DNA of 64,000 bases from Roseitalea porphyridii (GTDB lineage: Bacteria > Pseudomonadota > Alphaproteobacteria > Rhizobiales > Rhizobiaceae): contig NZ_CP036532.1 in assembly GCF_004331955.1 (NCBI RefSeq), positions 1,860,001 through 1,924,000 of the forward strand, written 5' to 3'. Below are positions 17,143 to 26,191 of this stretch, one piece after another; positions within the stretch are counted from its first letter, which is position 1, and every line of letters starts with the position of its first letter. The translations under genes and the position numbers were made by a program. The notes under the pieces are model-generated. The model was not told where the DNA came from. It did not search any database and saw only the letters and a list, made by a program, of their open reading frames with translations.

Positions 17143-17472
17143 TCAGGCGGCAATCGGCGGTCGGAACCGGGTCGTGTCGAGCCCCTCGGGCAGTGACGCG
17201 TCACGAAGCAGCACCAAGCCGGCATCGGTTATGAGCGAGGTCGGCTGAAGCGCAGGAACGCCCGTGGCACAATCCATCGGACAGGCCCCGGCGGCATGAT
17301 GCATCGCCCCATCGGCGCTCGCGCAGCAATCGGCCATCATGTCGGCCATGTCGGCGGCAGTGATCGGCGCCTCGTGGACCGTGTCGGCCGCCGCGCCATC
17401 GAAGGCACTGCCGGGGATCGCCATGACCACCAGCAGGGCAAGCATCGAAAAAAGGCCGACGAAACGCTTCAT
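17143..17472 (-). CDS. Small Cys/Met/His-rich secreted protein, first gene of metal operon
   Basis: 109 aa with a signal peptide (MKRFVGLFSMLALLVVMAIPGSA). The mature protein has ADMADMMADCCASADGAMHHAAGACPMDC, shown here in part: a CC pair, HH, and a CPMDC cluster, all soft-metal ligands. I do not recognise a named family. It is the first gene of the - strand series leading to DUF411, cytochrome c, CDF and DUF305, and its composition suggests periplasmic copper binding. A GGCGCC-based hairpin (17115-17130) lies just after its stop, without a T-run. Confidence 0.7.
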   Translation of the reverse strand: MKRFVGLFSMLALLVVMAIPGSAFDGAAADTVHEAPITAADMADMMADCCASADGAMHHAAGACPMDCATGVPALQPTSLITDAGLVLLRDASLPEGLDTTRFRPPIAA

Positions 17473-17528
17473 GCGCTCCCGAATACGATGAATCGAACCT
17501 CTTTTCCAGCCCGACGAACGTCTTCGGT

Positions 17529-18371
17529 TCAGGCCTGGCCGACCCGCTGGGTCTGCTCGCCGAGCCCCGCGATGCCAAGCCGCATCGTCTGCCCCGCCTT
17601 GAGGTAGGTCTGGGGATCCTGTCCCATGCCGACGCCGGGCGGCGTTCCCGTCGAGATGATGTCGCCGGGCTGCAGGCTCATGAACTGGCTCAGATAGCTG
17701 ACCAGATGGGCCACCCCGAACACCATCGTCGCGGTCGATCCGTCCTGGTAGCGGTGGCCGTCAACCTCGAGCCACATGGCAAGGTCCTGCGGGTCGGCGA
17801 TCTCGTCGCGCGTGACCAGCCACGGGCCGATCGGGCCGAACGTGTCGGCCGACTTGCCCTTGACCCACTGGCCGCCGCGCCGGATCTGGAAGTCGCGCTC
17901 GGAGACATCGTTGATCACGCAGTATCCGGCGACATGGTCCATCGCCTCGGCCTCGCTGACGTAGCGCGCCTCGCGGCCGATCACCACGCCGAGCTCCACC
18001 TCCCAGTCGGTCTTCTCGGAGCCGCGGGGAATCAGCACCTCGTCGTTCGGCCCGCAGATCGCCGAGGTCGCCTTGAAGAAGACGATCGGCTCTTCCGGCA
18101 CGGCCTGCCCGGTCTCGGCGGCGTGGTCGGAATAGTTCAGCCCGATGCAGATAAACTTGCCGACCGCGCCGACGCACGGACCGATGCGCGTTCCCTCGGC
18201 GACGGACGGCAGGGTCGACGGATCGATCGCGGCCAGCGACTCCAGTCCCTCGGGCGTGAGCGCGTGACCGGCAATGTCGTCGACGTGCCCCGTCAGGTCG
18301 CGCATCTTCCCTTCCGCATCGACGATGCCGGGCTTTTCGGATCCAGATGGGCCGTGGCGCAGAAGCTTCAT
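17529..18371 (-). CDS. Fumarylacetoacetate hydrolase (FAH) family protein
   Basis: 280 aa from the ATG at 18371; the longer upstream frame is not needed. The FAH fold motifs are clear: CIGLNYSDHAAETG, then the metal-binding DWEVELGVVIG, VINDVSERDFQ and GDIISTGTPPGVGMG. Family members hydrolyse or decarboxylate acylpyruvates and related diketo acids in aromatic or sugar catabolism (ureidoglycolate lyase and 2,4-didehydro-3-deoxy-rhamnonate hydrolase are close relatives). It stands alone between the metal operon and the BMP transporter, with a terminator separating it from the latter. Confidence 0.92.
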   Translation of the reverse strand: MKLLRHGPSGSEKPGIVDAEGKMRDLTGHVDDIAGHALTPEGLESLAAIDPSTLPSVAEGTRIGPCVGAVGKFICIGLNYSDHAAETGQAVPEEPIVFFKATSAICGPNDEVLIPRGSEKTDWEVELGVVIGREARYVSEAEAMDHVAGYCVINDVSERDFQIRRGGQWVKGKSADTFGPIGPWLVTRDEIADPQDLAMWLEVDGHRYQDGSTATMVFGVAHLVSYLSQFMSLQPGDIISTGTPPGVGMGQDPQTYLKAGQTMRLGIAGLGEQTQRVGQA

Positions 18372-18493
18372 GATCGTGGTCCCCCTTCGGTTCTGTGTCC
18401 GATTAGCCCTGCCCGGCCTGTCCCGACAAGCCGCTTGGGGCGGTAAAAGACCTTGACCGGGCCGGAAAGGGCGGCGGCCGAACCGGCAACGAA

Positions 18494-18515
18494 AAAGGCG
18501 CCCGGAGGCGCCTTT
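18494..18515 (-). terminator. Rho-independent terminator of the BMP transporter operon
   Basis: A perfect 9-bp stem, AAAGGCGCC / GGCGCCTTT, with a CGGA loop. On the - strand it ends in a run of five T, just after the stop of the substrate-binding protein gene at 18537. Confidence 0.85.
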
Positions 18516-18536
18516 GCCGATCAATTCAAGGCCGGA

Positions 18537-19607
18537 TCACTCCGGAAGCTGGTCGTCGATGCCTTCGATGTAGAAGTTCATGCCGAGCAGTTCGCCTTCG
18601 CTGGCGGTCGCGCCTTCGGCCAGCCACTCGGTCCCGTCCTGCTTGTTGATCGGGCCGGTGAACGGCTCGAAATCGCCCACCATGATGCGCTTTTCGGTGT
18701 CGTTGGCCATCGCGGCGACATCGTAGGGCATGTTCCAGTACGGCGCCATGACCACGTGCCCTTCGGCGAGCCCGCCCCAGACATCGTGCTGCTCCCAAGT
18801 GCCGTCGAGCACCGCGCCCACGCGTTCGATGTAGTAGGACGCCCAGTCATCGACGATCGAGGTCAGCTGGGTCTCCTCGCCGAACGCGAACATGTCCGAC
18901 GCCTGGCCGAACGCCTTGATGCCGCGCTCGGCGGCCACCTGCATCGGCGCGGTCGAATCGGTGTGCTGCACCATGATGTCGACGCCCTGGTCGACCAGCG
19001 CCTTGGCGGCATCCGATTCCCTGCCCGGGTCGAACCAGGTGTTCACCCAGACCACCTTGACCTCGAAATCGGGATTGATCGACTGCGCGCCGAGCATGAA
19101 CGCGTTGATGCCGCGAACCACCTCGGGGATCGGGAACGAGCCGATATAGCCGGCAACGCCCGCCTCGGACACGCTCGCCGCGATCTGGCCCAGAACGTAG
19201 CGGCCCTGGTAGAACTTCGAGTTGTAGGTCGCCACGTTCTCTGATTCACGCTTGTAGCCGGTGGCGTGCTCGAATTTCACGTCCGGAAAGCGCGCCGCGA
19301 TCTTGTTGGTCGCGTCCATGAAGCCGAACGAGGTGGTGAAGATGATGTCGCAGCCCGAACGGGCAAAGCGCTCGATCGCGCGCTCGGCGTCCGCGCCTTC
19401 CGAAACGCTTTCCAGATAGGCGGTCTCGACACGGTCGCCGAACTGCTCCTCGACGGCGAGAAGGCCCTGATGGTGCTGATACGACCAGCCATAGTCGCCG
19501 ATCGGACCGACATAGATCCAGCAGGCCTTGGCGTCGGCCGCCTGGGCGGTCGCCGTGGCTGCGAGAGCGGCTCCTGCCGCCAGAAGTGTTGTTGCAAGCT
19601 TGTTCAT
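18537..19607 (-). CDS. BMP-family ABC transporter substrate-binding protein
   Basis: 356 aa from the ATG at 19607, with a signal peptide (MNKLATTLLAAGAALAATATAQA). It is a BMP/Med-type periplasmic binding protein: CWIYVGPIGDYGWSYQHHQGL near the N-terminus, DIIFTTSFGFMD, then AGYIGSFPIPEVVRGINAF. This family binds nucleosides or purine-type ligands. It is the last gene of a four-gene importer operon (ATPase, two permeases, binding protein) and is followed by a strong terminator. There is no lipobox, so it is probably soluble in the periplasm. Confidence 0.93.
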   Translation of the reverse strand: MNKLATTLLAAGAALAATATAQAADAKACWIYVGPIGDYGWSYQHHQGLLAVEEQFGDRVETAYLESVSEGADAERAIERFARSGCDIIFTTSFGFMDATNKIAARFPDVKFEHATGYKRESENVATYNSKFYQGRYVLGQIAASVSEAGVAGYIGSFPIPEVVRGINAFMLGAQSINPDFEVKVVWVNTWFDPGRESDAAKALVDQGVDIMVQHTDSTAPMQVAAERGIKAFGQASDMFAFGEETQLTSIVDDWASYYIERVGAVLDGTWEQHDVWGGLAEGHVVMAPYWNMPYDVAAMANDTEKRIMVGDFEPFTGPINKQDGTEWLAEGATASEGELLGMNFYIEGIDDQLPE

Positions 19608-19687
19608 CGTTGCCTTTCCCCGAAACGCGTCACTGAGATGATCTGGCGCCCGTGCGCCTCCCGGCCGTGATGGTTCTGTTCTTTCGC

Positions 19688-20614
19688 TTAGCGTTCCGGG
19701 ACAAATGGCTTGCCCAGCGACGCCGGCGTATTCCGCATCGTCATCCGTCTGTTCGATGAAATCAAGACGAGAACGACGATCGTCGCCAGATAAGGCAGCG
19801 CCGACAGGAACTGCGAGGGAATGCCGAGCCCCTGCGCCTGCACGTGGAACTGGGCGATCGTGACCGCGCCGAACAGATAGGCGCCGACGACGACCCGCCA
19901 CGGCAGCCATGAGGCGAAGACGACCAGCGCCAGCGCGATCCAGCCCCGCCCCGCGGTCATGCCCTCGACCCATTGCGGAATGTAGACCAGCGACAGGTGC
20001 GCTCCCGCCAGCCCGGCGCAGGCGCCGCCGAACATGACCGCCAGATAGCGCACGCCGATCACGTTGATGCCGAGCGCGTGGGCCGAGCCGTGATTGTCGC
20101 CGACCGCCCGCAGCGTCAGTCCGGCGCGGGTGCGGAAGATGAACCACCACACGCCGATCGCGAGCGCCACCGACATGTAGAAGATCGGATCCTGGCCGAA
20201 GACGAGCTTGCCGATAAGCGGAATGTCCGACAGCAACGGTATGTCGAGCGTGCCGAGCTTGACGCCGGGCAGGCCGACGAACCGTTCGCCCACCATGCCG
20301 GCCACGCCGAGACCGAGCAGGGTCAGCGACAGGCCCGTCGCGACCTGGTTGGTCGCAAGCGTCAGGGTCAGGAAGCCGAACAGCAGCGAGAACAGCGCGC
20401 CGCAGACGATCGCCGCGAGCACGCCGGCCCATGGGGAGCCGGTCAACTGGGCCGCGCCGAAACCGGTCACCGCGCCGATGATCATCATGCCCTCGACGCC
20501 CAGATTGAGCACGCCCGATCGCTCGACGACCAGTTCGCCGAGCGCGGCGATCAGCAGCGGCGTCGCCGCCGTGATGATCGTCAGCACGATCGCCTGAAGA
20601 ATGTCGGGGCTCAT
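19688..20614 (-). CDS. ABC transporter permease (BMP-type nucleoside/purine importer)
   Basis: 308 aa from the ATG at 20614, overlapping the stop of the other permease as ATGA. It is a branched-chain-type (BPD_transp_2) permease with the typical ERSGVLNLGVEGMMIIGA near residue 30 and multiple hydrophobic helices, ending SNRRMTMRN. It forms the membrane channel with the neighbouring permease. Confidence 0.93.
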   Translation of the reverse strand: MSPDILQAIVLTIITAATPLLIAALGELVVERSGVLNLGVEGMMIIGAVTGFGAAQLTGSPWAGVLAAIVCGALFSLLFGFLTLTLATNQVATGLSLTLLGLGVAGMVGERFVGLPGVKLGTLDIPLLSDIPLIGKLVFGQDPIFYMSVALAIGVWWFIFRTRAGLTLRAVGDNHGSAHALGINVIGVRYLAVMFGGACAGLAGAHLSLVYIPQWVEGMTAGRGWIALALVVFASWLPWRVVVGAYLFGAVTIAQFHVQAQGLGIPSQFLSALPYLATIVVLVLISSNRRMTMRNTPASLGKPFVPER

Positions 20615-21735
20615 TGCGCGGCCTCCAGCCTGGCCTTGACCGCCTCCGGTTCGGGCGCCGGCTGCGGTTTGGGGCGCACGATGCGGATGCGGTAACGGAT
20701 CAGCGTGTCGCAGGCGAGCACCGAGAACAGCAGCACACCCTGGAAGACGTTGGCGACCTTGTCGGAAATGCCGAGCGAGATCTGCGCCGCCTCGCCGCCC
20801 AGATAGGACAGCGCCAGGATCAGGCCTGCAGCGACGATCCCGAACGGATTGAGCCGTCCGAGGAAGGCGACGATGATCGCGGTGAACCCGTAGCCCGGCG
20901 AGATCGACGGCCGAAGCTGGCCGATCGCCCCGGAAACCTCGACGATGCCGGCGAGACCCGCGAGCGCGCCCGACAGAAGAAACGCGAAGAACACCATGCG
21001 CCGCTGCGAGAAGCCGGCGAACCGCCCTGCCCGCGGGCTGGCGCCAAGGACGCGGATCTCGTAGCCTTTCAGCGTCTGCGCGAGCATGAACCAGACCACG
21101 AGCGCCGCAAGGATCGCGAAGACGAAGCCGAAATGGGCGCGTCCGGATGCCGACATCATCTCGGGCAGGACCGCATCGGCATGAAACGAGCGCGTCTCGG
21201 GAAAGTTGAACCCTTCCGGATTGCGCCAGGGTCCGCGCACCAGCCAGTCGAGAAAGAGCTGGGCGACGTAGACCAGCATCAGCGAGGACAGAATCTCGTT
21301 GGTCCCGAACCGCGCCTTCAGGAATGCCGGGATGGTCGCCCACGCCATGCCGCCGGCTAGGCCCATCAGCAGCATCATGGGCAGAACGAGCGGGCCGGTG
21401 ATCTCCGGATAGAGGACCGGCAGGATCGAGCCGGCGACCGCGCCCATGACGAACTGGCCCTCGGCGCCGATGTTCCAGTTGTTGGACAGAAAGCACACCG
21501 AAAGCCCGACCGCGATCAGGATCAGCGGCGTCGCCTTGATGATCAGCTCATGCAGCGACCAGACCTCGGTCAGCGGCTCGATGAAGTAGGCGTAAAGGCC
21601 GGTGATCGGCGACTTGCTCAGCATGGCGAACATCAGCGCGCCGATCAGCGCTGTGATCACAACGGCAATGAACGGCGAAAGGATCGAAAACAGCGTCGAA
21701 TGCTGCGGCCGGCGGTCCAGTTCGATGCGGATCAT
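20611..21735 (-). CDS. ABC transporter permease (BMP-type nucleoside/purine importer)
   Basis: 374 aa, about ten hydrophobic segments. The signature NWNIGAEGQFVMGAVAGS is near residue 88, and GYGFTAIIVAFLGRLNPFGI lies in the second half, as in YufP-like permeases. Its start overlaps the ATPase stop and its stop overlaps the next permease start, so all three are translationally coupled. A hydrophilic Pro/Glu-rich tail is on the cytoplasmic side. Confidence 0.93.
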   Translation of the reverse strand: MIRIELDRRPQHSTLFSILSPFIAVVITALIGALMFAMLSKSPITGLYAYFIEPLTEVWSLHELIIKATPLILIAVGLSVCFLSNNWNIGAEGQFVMGAVAGSILPVLYPEITGPLVLPMMLLMGLAGGMAWATIPAFLKARFGTNEILSSLMLVYVAQLFLDWLVRGPWRNPEGFNFPETRSFHADAVLPEMMSASGRAHFGFVFAILAALVVWFMLAQTLKGYEIRVLGASPRAGRFAGFSQRRMVFFAFLLSGALAGLAGIVEVSGAIGQLRPSISPGYGFTAIIVAFLGRLNPFGIVAAGLILALSYLGGEAAQISLGISDKVANVFQGVLLFSVLACDTLIRYRIRIVRPKPQPAPEPEAVKARLEAAQ

Positions 21736-23315
21736 GCGGCGGCCCCTTGCTGCTTTTCAGGCTCGGCTCCGCCCATCAGCAGGCCCAGTTGCTCGCGGGT
21801 GACGGTGCGCGCATCGAGCGGCTCGGACAACGCGCCCAGATGCAGAACCGCGATCCGGTCGCAGATCTCCAGCAGTTCATCGAGATCCTGGCTGATGACG
21901 AGGGCGGCCGCGCCCTTGCCCGCCGCATCCATAAGCGCCTGCCTGATGCGCGCGGCCGCGCCCGCATCGACACCCCAGGTCGGCTGGTTGACGATGAACA
22001 GGTGCGGTCGCCGGTCGAACTCCCGGCCAAGAATGAGCTTCTGCAGATTGCCGCCCGACAGCGTCCCGGCATCGGGATTGTCGCCCGACTTGCGCACGTC
22101 CATCGCATCGACGACGCGCGACAGCGTCCGTCCGAGCGCCGAGCGCCGCAGCATGCCCAGCCGCCCGCCCGACTGATAGGCGCTGGCGTCCGATGCGTGG
22201 CGGCTGAGCAGGATGTTCTCGGTCAGCGCCATGGTGGCGACCGCCGCGTGGCCGAACCGTTCCTCGGGCGCGAAGGCGGCCCCCAGCCGCCGCCGGCCGT
22301 TCGGACCGAGACGGCCGGCCGGCGTGCCGCCGATCAGAACGGCATTGGCGTTGGCCTGCAATTGCTCGCCCGAGAGCGCTTCGAACAGTTCGGACTGGCC
22401 GTTGCCCGCCACACCGGCGATGCCGAACACTTCGCCCGCATGCACCTCGAGATGGATGCCGCGCAGCGGCGTCGAGAACGGGCCGAGCGGCGGCTGGTCG
22501 AGCGCGTGCACGGCGAGCACGGTCTTGCGACCCTCCATCGCCGCCTCGTGATCGGCCGGACTGCGGCGGACCGCCTCCACCTCGGCGCCGACCATCATCG
22601 CGGCAAGACTGCTCGCGGTCTCCTGGCGCGGGTCGCAATGGGCGACGACCTTGCCGTGCCGCAGAACGGTCGCGCGCTCGCAGAGCCGTTTTACCTCCTC
22701 GAGCTTGTGCGAGATGTAGAGGATCGCCTTGCCCTCGGCCTTCAGCACCTCCAGCGTCTCGAACAGGCGCTCGGCCTCCTGCGGCGTGAGCACCGATGTC
22801 GGCTCGTCCAGGATGATCAGTTCGGGCTTCTGCAGCAGGCAGCGGATGATCTCGACGCGCTGGCGTTCGCCCACAGAAAGATCGCCGGCGAGCGCTTCGG
22901 GATTGAGCGTCAGCCTGTAATGCTCGCCGAGCCGGCGCGCCTCGTCCGCCACCGTCGACAGCGTGACGTCTTGCTCCAGCGACAGGGCCACATTCTCTGC
23001 GACCGTTAGCGAGTCAAAAAGGGAAAAGTGTTGGAAAACCATGCCGAGGCCAAGCTTTCTTGCATCGGATGGGCTGGGGATCGCGACCGGCTGGCCCCGC
23101 CAGAGGATCCGTCCGCCATCGGGCTTGAGCGAGCCGAACAGCATCTTGACCAGCGTCGACTTGCCCGCCCCGTTCTCGCCGAGCAGCGCGTGGATTTCCC
23201 CGGCGACGATATCGAGATCGACCGCATCGTTGGCGACCAGCGCGCCGAAGCGCTTGGTGATGCCCTCGACCGCCAGCAGCGGCGCCGTCGTCGTCGCGGA
23301 TGCGTTGTCGTGCAT
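21732..23315 (-). CDS. ABC transporter ATP-binding protein with two nucleotide-binding domains
   Basis: 527 aa, tandem ABC domains as in RbsA/YufO. Domain 1 has Walker A GENGAGKST (residues 46-54), the signature LSVGERQRVEI and Walker B LIILDEPTSVL. Domain 2 has the degenerate Walker A GVAGNGQSEL typical of this family and the signature LSGGNLQKLILGRE. It energises the two permeases encoded next to it. It is the first gene of the importer operon; the 156-base gap before it must hold the promoter. Confidence 0.95.
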   Translation of the reverse strand: MHDNASATTTAPLLAVEGITKRFGALVANDAVDLDIVAGEIHALLGENGAGKSTLVKMLFGSLKPDGGRILWRGQPVAIPSPSDARKLGLGMVFQHFSLFDSLTVAENVALSLEQDVTLSTVADEARRLGEHYRLTLNPEALAGDLSVGERQRVEIIRCLLQKPELIILDEPTSVLTPQEAERLFETLEVLKAEGKAILYISHKLEEVKRLCERATVLRHGKVVAHCDPRQETASSLAAMMVGAEVEAVRRSPADHEAAMEGRKTVLAVHALDQPPLGPFSTPLRGIHLEVHAGEVFGIAGVAGNGQSELFEALSGEQLQANANAVLIGGTPAGRLGPNGRRRLGAAFAPEERFGHAAVATMALTENILLSRHASDASAYQSGGRLGMLRRSALGRTLSRVVDAMDVRKSGDNPDAGTLSGGNLQKLILGREFDRRPHLFIVNQPTWGVDAGAAARIRQALMDAAGKGAAALVISQDLDELLEICDRIAVLHLGALSEPLDARTVTREQLGLLMGGAEPEKQQGAAA

Positions 23316-23471
23316 GGGCGGCCCGTTCGTTGCGCAACCGGCAGAAGGTAGGCGGGCGCGGCATCGCTGCGCAATGCAAAATGTACCGGTCGGGAAAAAC
23401 TCCCCACAATCGCCACGTCACTGCGGCAAAAGGCGGCTGGACACGGCGCGCCCGCCGCGCCAACTCTGCCG

Positions 23472-24731
23472 ATGACCGAACACCGGAGACCGAACATGAC
23501 CAAGCCTGCCGACATCCTCGTTTCCGGAGCAGGCCCGACCGGCATGGCCGCCGCGCTCGAGGCCGCCGCCTGCGGCTACAGGACCGTGCTTGCCGCGCCG
23601 TCGGGAACGTTTCTGGACGACGATGCGCGCACGACCGCGCTGATGCGCCCGGGTATCGCCATGCTGCGCGAATACGGCGTCTTCGATGCCTGCGCGGACC
23701 GGAGCGCTCCCCTGAAGACGCTGCGCATCGTCGATGCGACCGACCGGCTGTTCCGCGCACCGTCCGTCAGCTTCCGCGCCAGCGAAGCCGGGTTCGACGA
23801 GTTCGGCTTCAACATCCCCAACCGGGTGCTCAATGCGGCATTCGAGGAAGCGGTCGGCGCAAGTGACCTGATCGAGGTCGTCGATGCCATGGTCTCGGCG
23901 ATCGCCTTCAACGAGGACGCGGCCTTCGCCACGCTGTCGAACGGCGACACCTATGAGACCAAGCTCGTCGTCGGGGCCGACGGCGTCAACTCGCTGGTCA
24001 GGCAGGCGGCGGACATCGGCCAGCGCAATTGGGCCTATCCGCAGACCGCCGTGGTCGCCGCGTTCGATCATGAGCGCCATCATGGCTTCACATCGACCGA
24101 ATTCCACACGCAGGAGGGACCGTTTACCCAGGTTCCCCTGCCTGGCAACCGATCGAGCCTGGTCTGGGTGATGCGGCCAGAGCGGGTCGAAGAGGTGATG
24201 GCGATGGCGCCCGACGCGCTGGCGCTCGAGATCGAACGAAATCTGCAATCCACGCTCGGCAAGATCTCGGGCGTGACGACGCCCCAGGCCTGGCCGCTGT
24301 CGAGCCTTGTCGCCAACACGTTCGGCAAGGCCCGCGTCATGCTGATCGGCCAAGCGGCCCATGCCTTCCCGCCGATCGGCGCGCAGGGTCTCAATCTGGG
24401 CTTCCGCGATGTCGCCGATCTGGCCGCCGTGCTCGCCAAGGCCGGTGATGACCCCGGCGCACCGTCGGTCGCGCGCCGTTACGACATGCGTCGGCGCGCC
24501 GACGTCTACATGCGCACCGGCGGCGTCGACCTGCTCAACCGGTCGCTGCTGACCGATTTCCTGCCAGTGCAGATGGGCCGCGCCGCGTTCCTGTCGGTGC
24601 TGAGGAACATCGCGCCGCTGCGCGGTCTGGTCATGCGCGAGGGCATCGAACCCGGCGGCGGCCTCAGGGCGATCGCCGAAGGCTTCCGGCGGGTGCCCTC
24701 GCCCGTCAGAACAGATCGGCCGGCAGGATAG
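23472..24731 (+). CDS. UbiH/UbiF-family FAD-dependent monooxygenase
   Basis: 419 aa from 23472; an in-frame ATG at 23496 would give MTKPADILVSGAGPTG, closer to relatives. FAD-binding GAGPTGM is near residue 20, VVGADGVNSLVRQ near 168, and the C-terminal block reads LIGQAAHAFPPIGAQGLNLGFRD, where the usual GD is GQ. The family hydroxylates the ubiquinone ring in the membrane. The gene stands alone and overlaps the AEC carrier tail-to-tail by 26 bases. Whether it is the ubiquinone hydroxylase (UbiL-like in alphaproteobacteria) or another phenolic hydroxylase cannot be settled here. Confidence 0.88.
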   Translation: MTEHRRPNMTKPADILVSGAGPTGMAAALEAAACGYRTVLAAPSGTFLDDDARTTALMRPGIAMLREYGVFDACADRSAPLKTLRIVDATDRLFRAPSVSFRASEAGFDEFGFNIPNRVLNAAFEEAVGASDLIEVVDAMVSAIAFNEDAAFATLSNGDTYETKLVVGADGVNSLVRQAADIGQRNWAYPQTAVVAAFDHERHHGFTSTEFHTQEGPFTQVPLPGNRSSLVWVMRPERVEEVMAMAPDALALEIERNLQSTLGKISGVTTPQAWPLSSLVANTFGKARVMLIGQAAHAFPPIGAQGLNLGFRDVADLAAVLAKAGDDPGAPSVARRYDMRRRADVYMRTGGVDLLNRSLLTDFLPVQMGRAAFLSVLRNIAPLRGLVMREGIEPGGGLRAIAEGFRRVPSPVRTDRPAG

Positions 24732-25671
24732 AATTGGTCATCAGGTAGAGCAGCAGCGTCACGGTCGCGACCGAGCCGACCGTGGTCAGCAGCACCATGG
24801 CCGAGGCGCGCTCGACCCAGACGCCATATTGCTGTGCGATGACGTAGACGTTGGTGGCGCTTGGAAGCGCGGCCAGCAGCATCGCCGAATAGACCCACAC
24901 CGGCGGGAAATCGCCGATGTAAGAGACCAGCACGTAGGCAAGAAGCGGGTGCACGATCAGCTTGATCGGCACGATGAAGCCGGTCTCGGCCGGCACGCGC
25001 TTGAGCGGCCGGAGCGCCAGCGTGACGCCCATCGCGAACAGCGCGCACGGCGCCGCCGCGCCGGCCAGATAGTCGAGCAGCGTCTGGGCCGGCGCCGGCG
25101 GGCGGAACCCGATCACCGCCGCGCCGATGCCGACGATCGTGGCCAGGATGAACGGATGCAGCAGGATGCGGCGCGCAACTTCCAGCGCCAGCTTCCATGC
25201 CGGCGGCTTGTCGGGCGATTCATCGGCCAGCGCCATCATCAGCGGCGCCATGACGAAGTGCAGCGTGTTGTCGAAGCAGAAGACCAGCGCCACCGGCACC
25301 ACGGCCGCCTCGCCGAACGCCAGCAGCGCAAGCCCCGGCCCCATATAGCCGATATTGCCGTAGGCCGCGGCCAGCCCCATGATCGTCGACTGGTCGATCT
25401 TGCCGCGCGTGCGGAAGATGCCGATCACGAACATCAGCGCGAACACCGCGAAGGTTGTCAGCGTCGTGCCGATGATGAACCGCCACTGCGTCAGTTCCTC
25501 GACCGGGGTCTTGGCCAGCAGGTTGAAGAACAGCGCCGGCAGCGCGACGTAGATGATGAACGTGTTCATCCAGCCGAGCGCCTCGATCGGCTGGCGCGTC
25601 AGGCGCGCGGCGATGAAGCCAAGCGCGATCAGCCCGAAGAACGGCAGAACCAGGCCGATGACGTTTGCCAT
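24706..25671 (-). CDS. AEC (auxin efflux carrier) family transporter
   Basis: 321 aa with about ten hydrophobic helices in two five-helix repeats. N-terminal MANVIGLVLPFFGLIALGFIA and the central YGNIGYMGPGLAL loop (an Asn-containing broken helix) are typical of the AEC/MdcF family, as are PSATNVYVIAQQYG and the C-terminal LLYLMTN. It probably exports or exchanges a small carboxylate. It converges with the UbiH-like gene, overlapping by 26 bases. Confidence 0.92.
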   Translation of the reverse strand: MANVIGLVLPFFGLIALGFIAARLTRQPIEALGWMNTFIIYVALPALFFNLLAKTPVEELTQWRFIIGTTLTTFAVFALMFVIGIFRTRGKIDQSTIMGLAAAYGNIGYMGPGLALLAFGEAAVVPVALVFCFDNTLHFVMAPLMMALADESPDKPPAWKLALEVARRILLHPFILATIVGIGAAVIGFRPPAPAQTLLDYLAGAAAPCALFAMGVTLALRPLKRVPAETGFIVPIKLIVHPLLAYVLVSYIGDFPPVWVYSAMLLAALPSATNVYVIAQQYGVWVERASAMVLLTTVGSVATVTLLLYLMTNSILPADLF

Positions 25672-25777
25672 GAATTCCCCTGCGCGGCCGACAGGCCCGA
25701 ACGGGCCGGCGATAGCGGTCCGTGCCGCGCGGGGTCAAGGCCTTGAAACAAGTCGTCAATCGCATCAGATTAACGCC

Positions 25778-26125
25778 ATGAGATACTCAGACGCCAAAAT
25801 GGTGCACGCGCGGTTCGCGATCGGCGATATCGTCCGGCACCGCATGTTTCCGTTTCGGGGGGTGATCTTCGATATCGACCCCGAGTTCGACAACACCGAG
25901 GAATGGTATGAAGCCATTCCCGCCGAAATCCGTCCGCGCAAGGACCAGCCCTTCTACCACCTGCTCGCCGAGAACGAGGACACCGAATATGTGGCCTATG
26001 TCTCCGAGCAGAACCTTCTGCCGGATGAGAGCGGCGAACCCGTCCGCCACCCGCAGGTGGGCGACATGTTCGACTGGAATGCCGATAACGGCCGCTACGT
26101 GGTCCGCGACGCCATCGCGCACTGA
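25778..26125 (+). CDS. hspQ: Heat shock protein HspQ
   Basis: 115 aa from the ATG at 25778; the next ATG at 25799 is also possible. Diagnostic blocks are FAIGDIVRHRMFPFRGVIFDIDPEF, given here as two overlapping parts, NTEEWYEAIP, RPRKDQPFYHLLAEN and YVAYVSEQNLLPD. HspQ is a small hemimethylated-DNA-binding-like protein that acts as a Lon protease substrate enhancer. It is single-gene and ends at a strong hairpin shared with the gene facing it. Confidence 0.95.
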   Translation: MRYSDAKMVHARFAIGDIVRHRMFPFRGVIFDIDPEFDNTEEWYEAIPAEIRPRKDQPFYHLLAENEDTEYVAYVSEQNLLPDESGEPVRHPQVGDMFDWNADNGRYVVRDAIAH

Positions 26126-26165
26126 CGGTGTGCGCCCTGCGATAGATCGAAGATGAAACAATGTG

Positions 26166-26191
26166 CCCGCGCCGTTGTCAGACGGCGCGGG
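26166..26191 (+). terminator. Rho-independent terminator after hspQ, inside 3' end of the DsbA-family gene
   Basis: A perfect 9-bp stem, CCCGCGCCG / CGGCGCGGG, with an 8-base loop, followed on the + strand by TTTCCTTT. The stop codon of the - strand DsbA-family gene (26178-26180) lies in the loop, so the hairpin serves hspQ and occupies the last codons of its neighbour. Confidence 0.8.
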
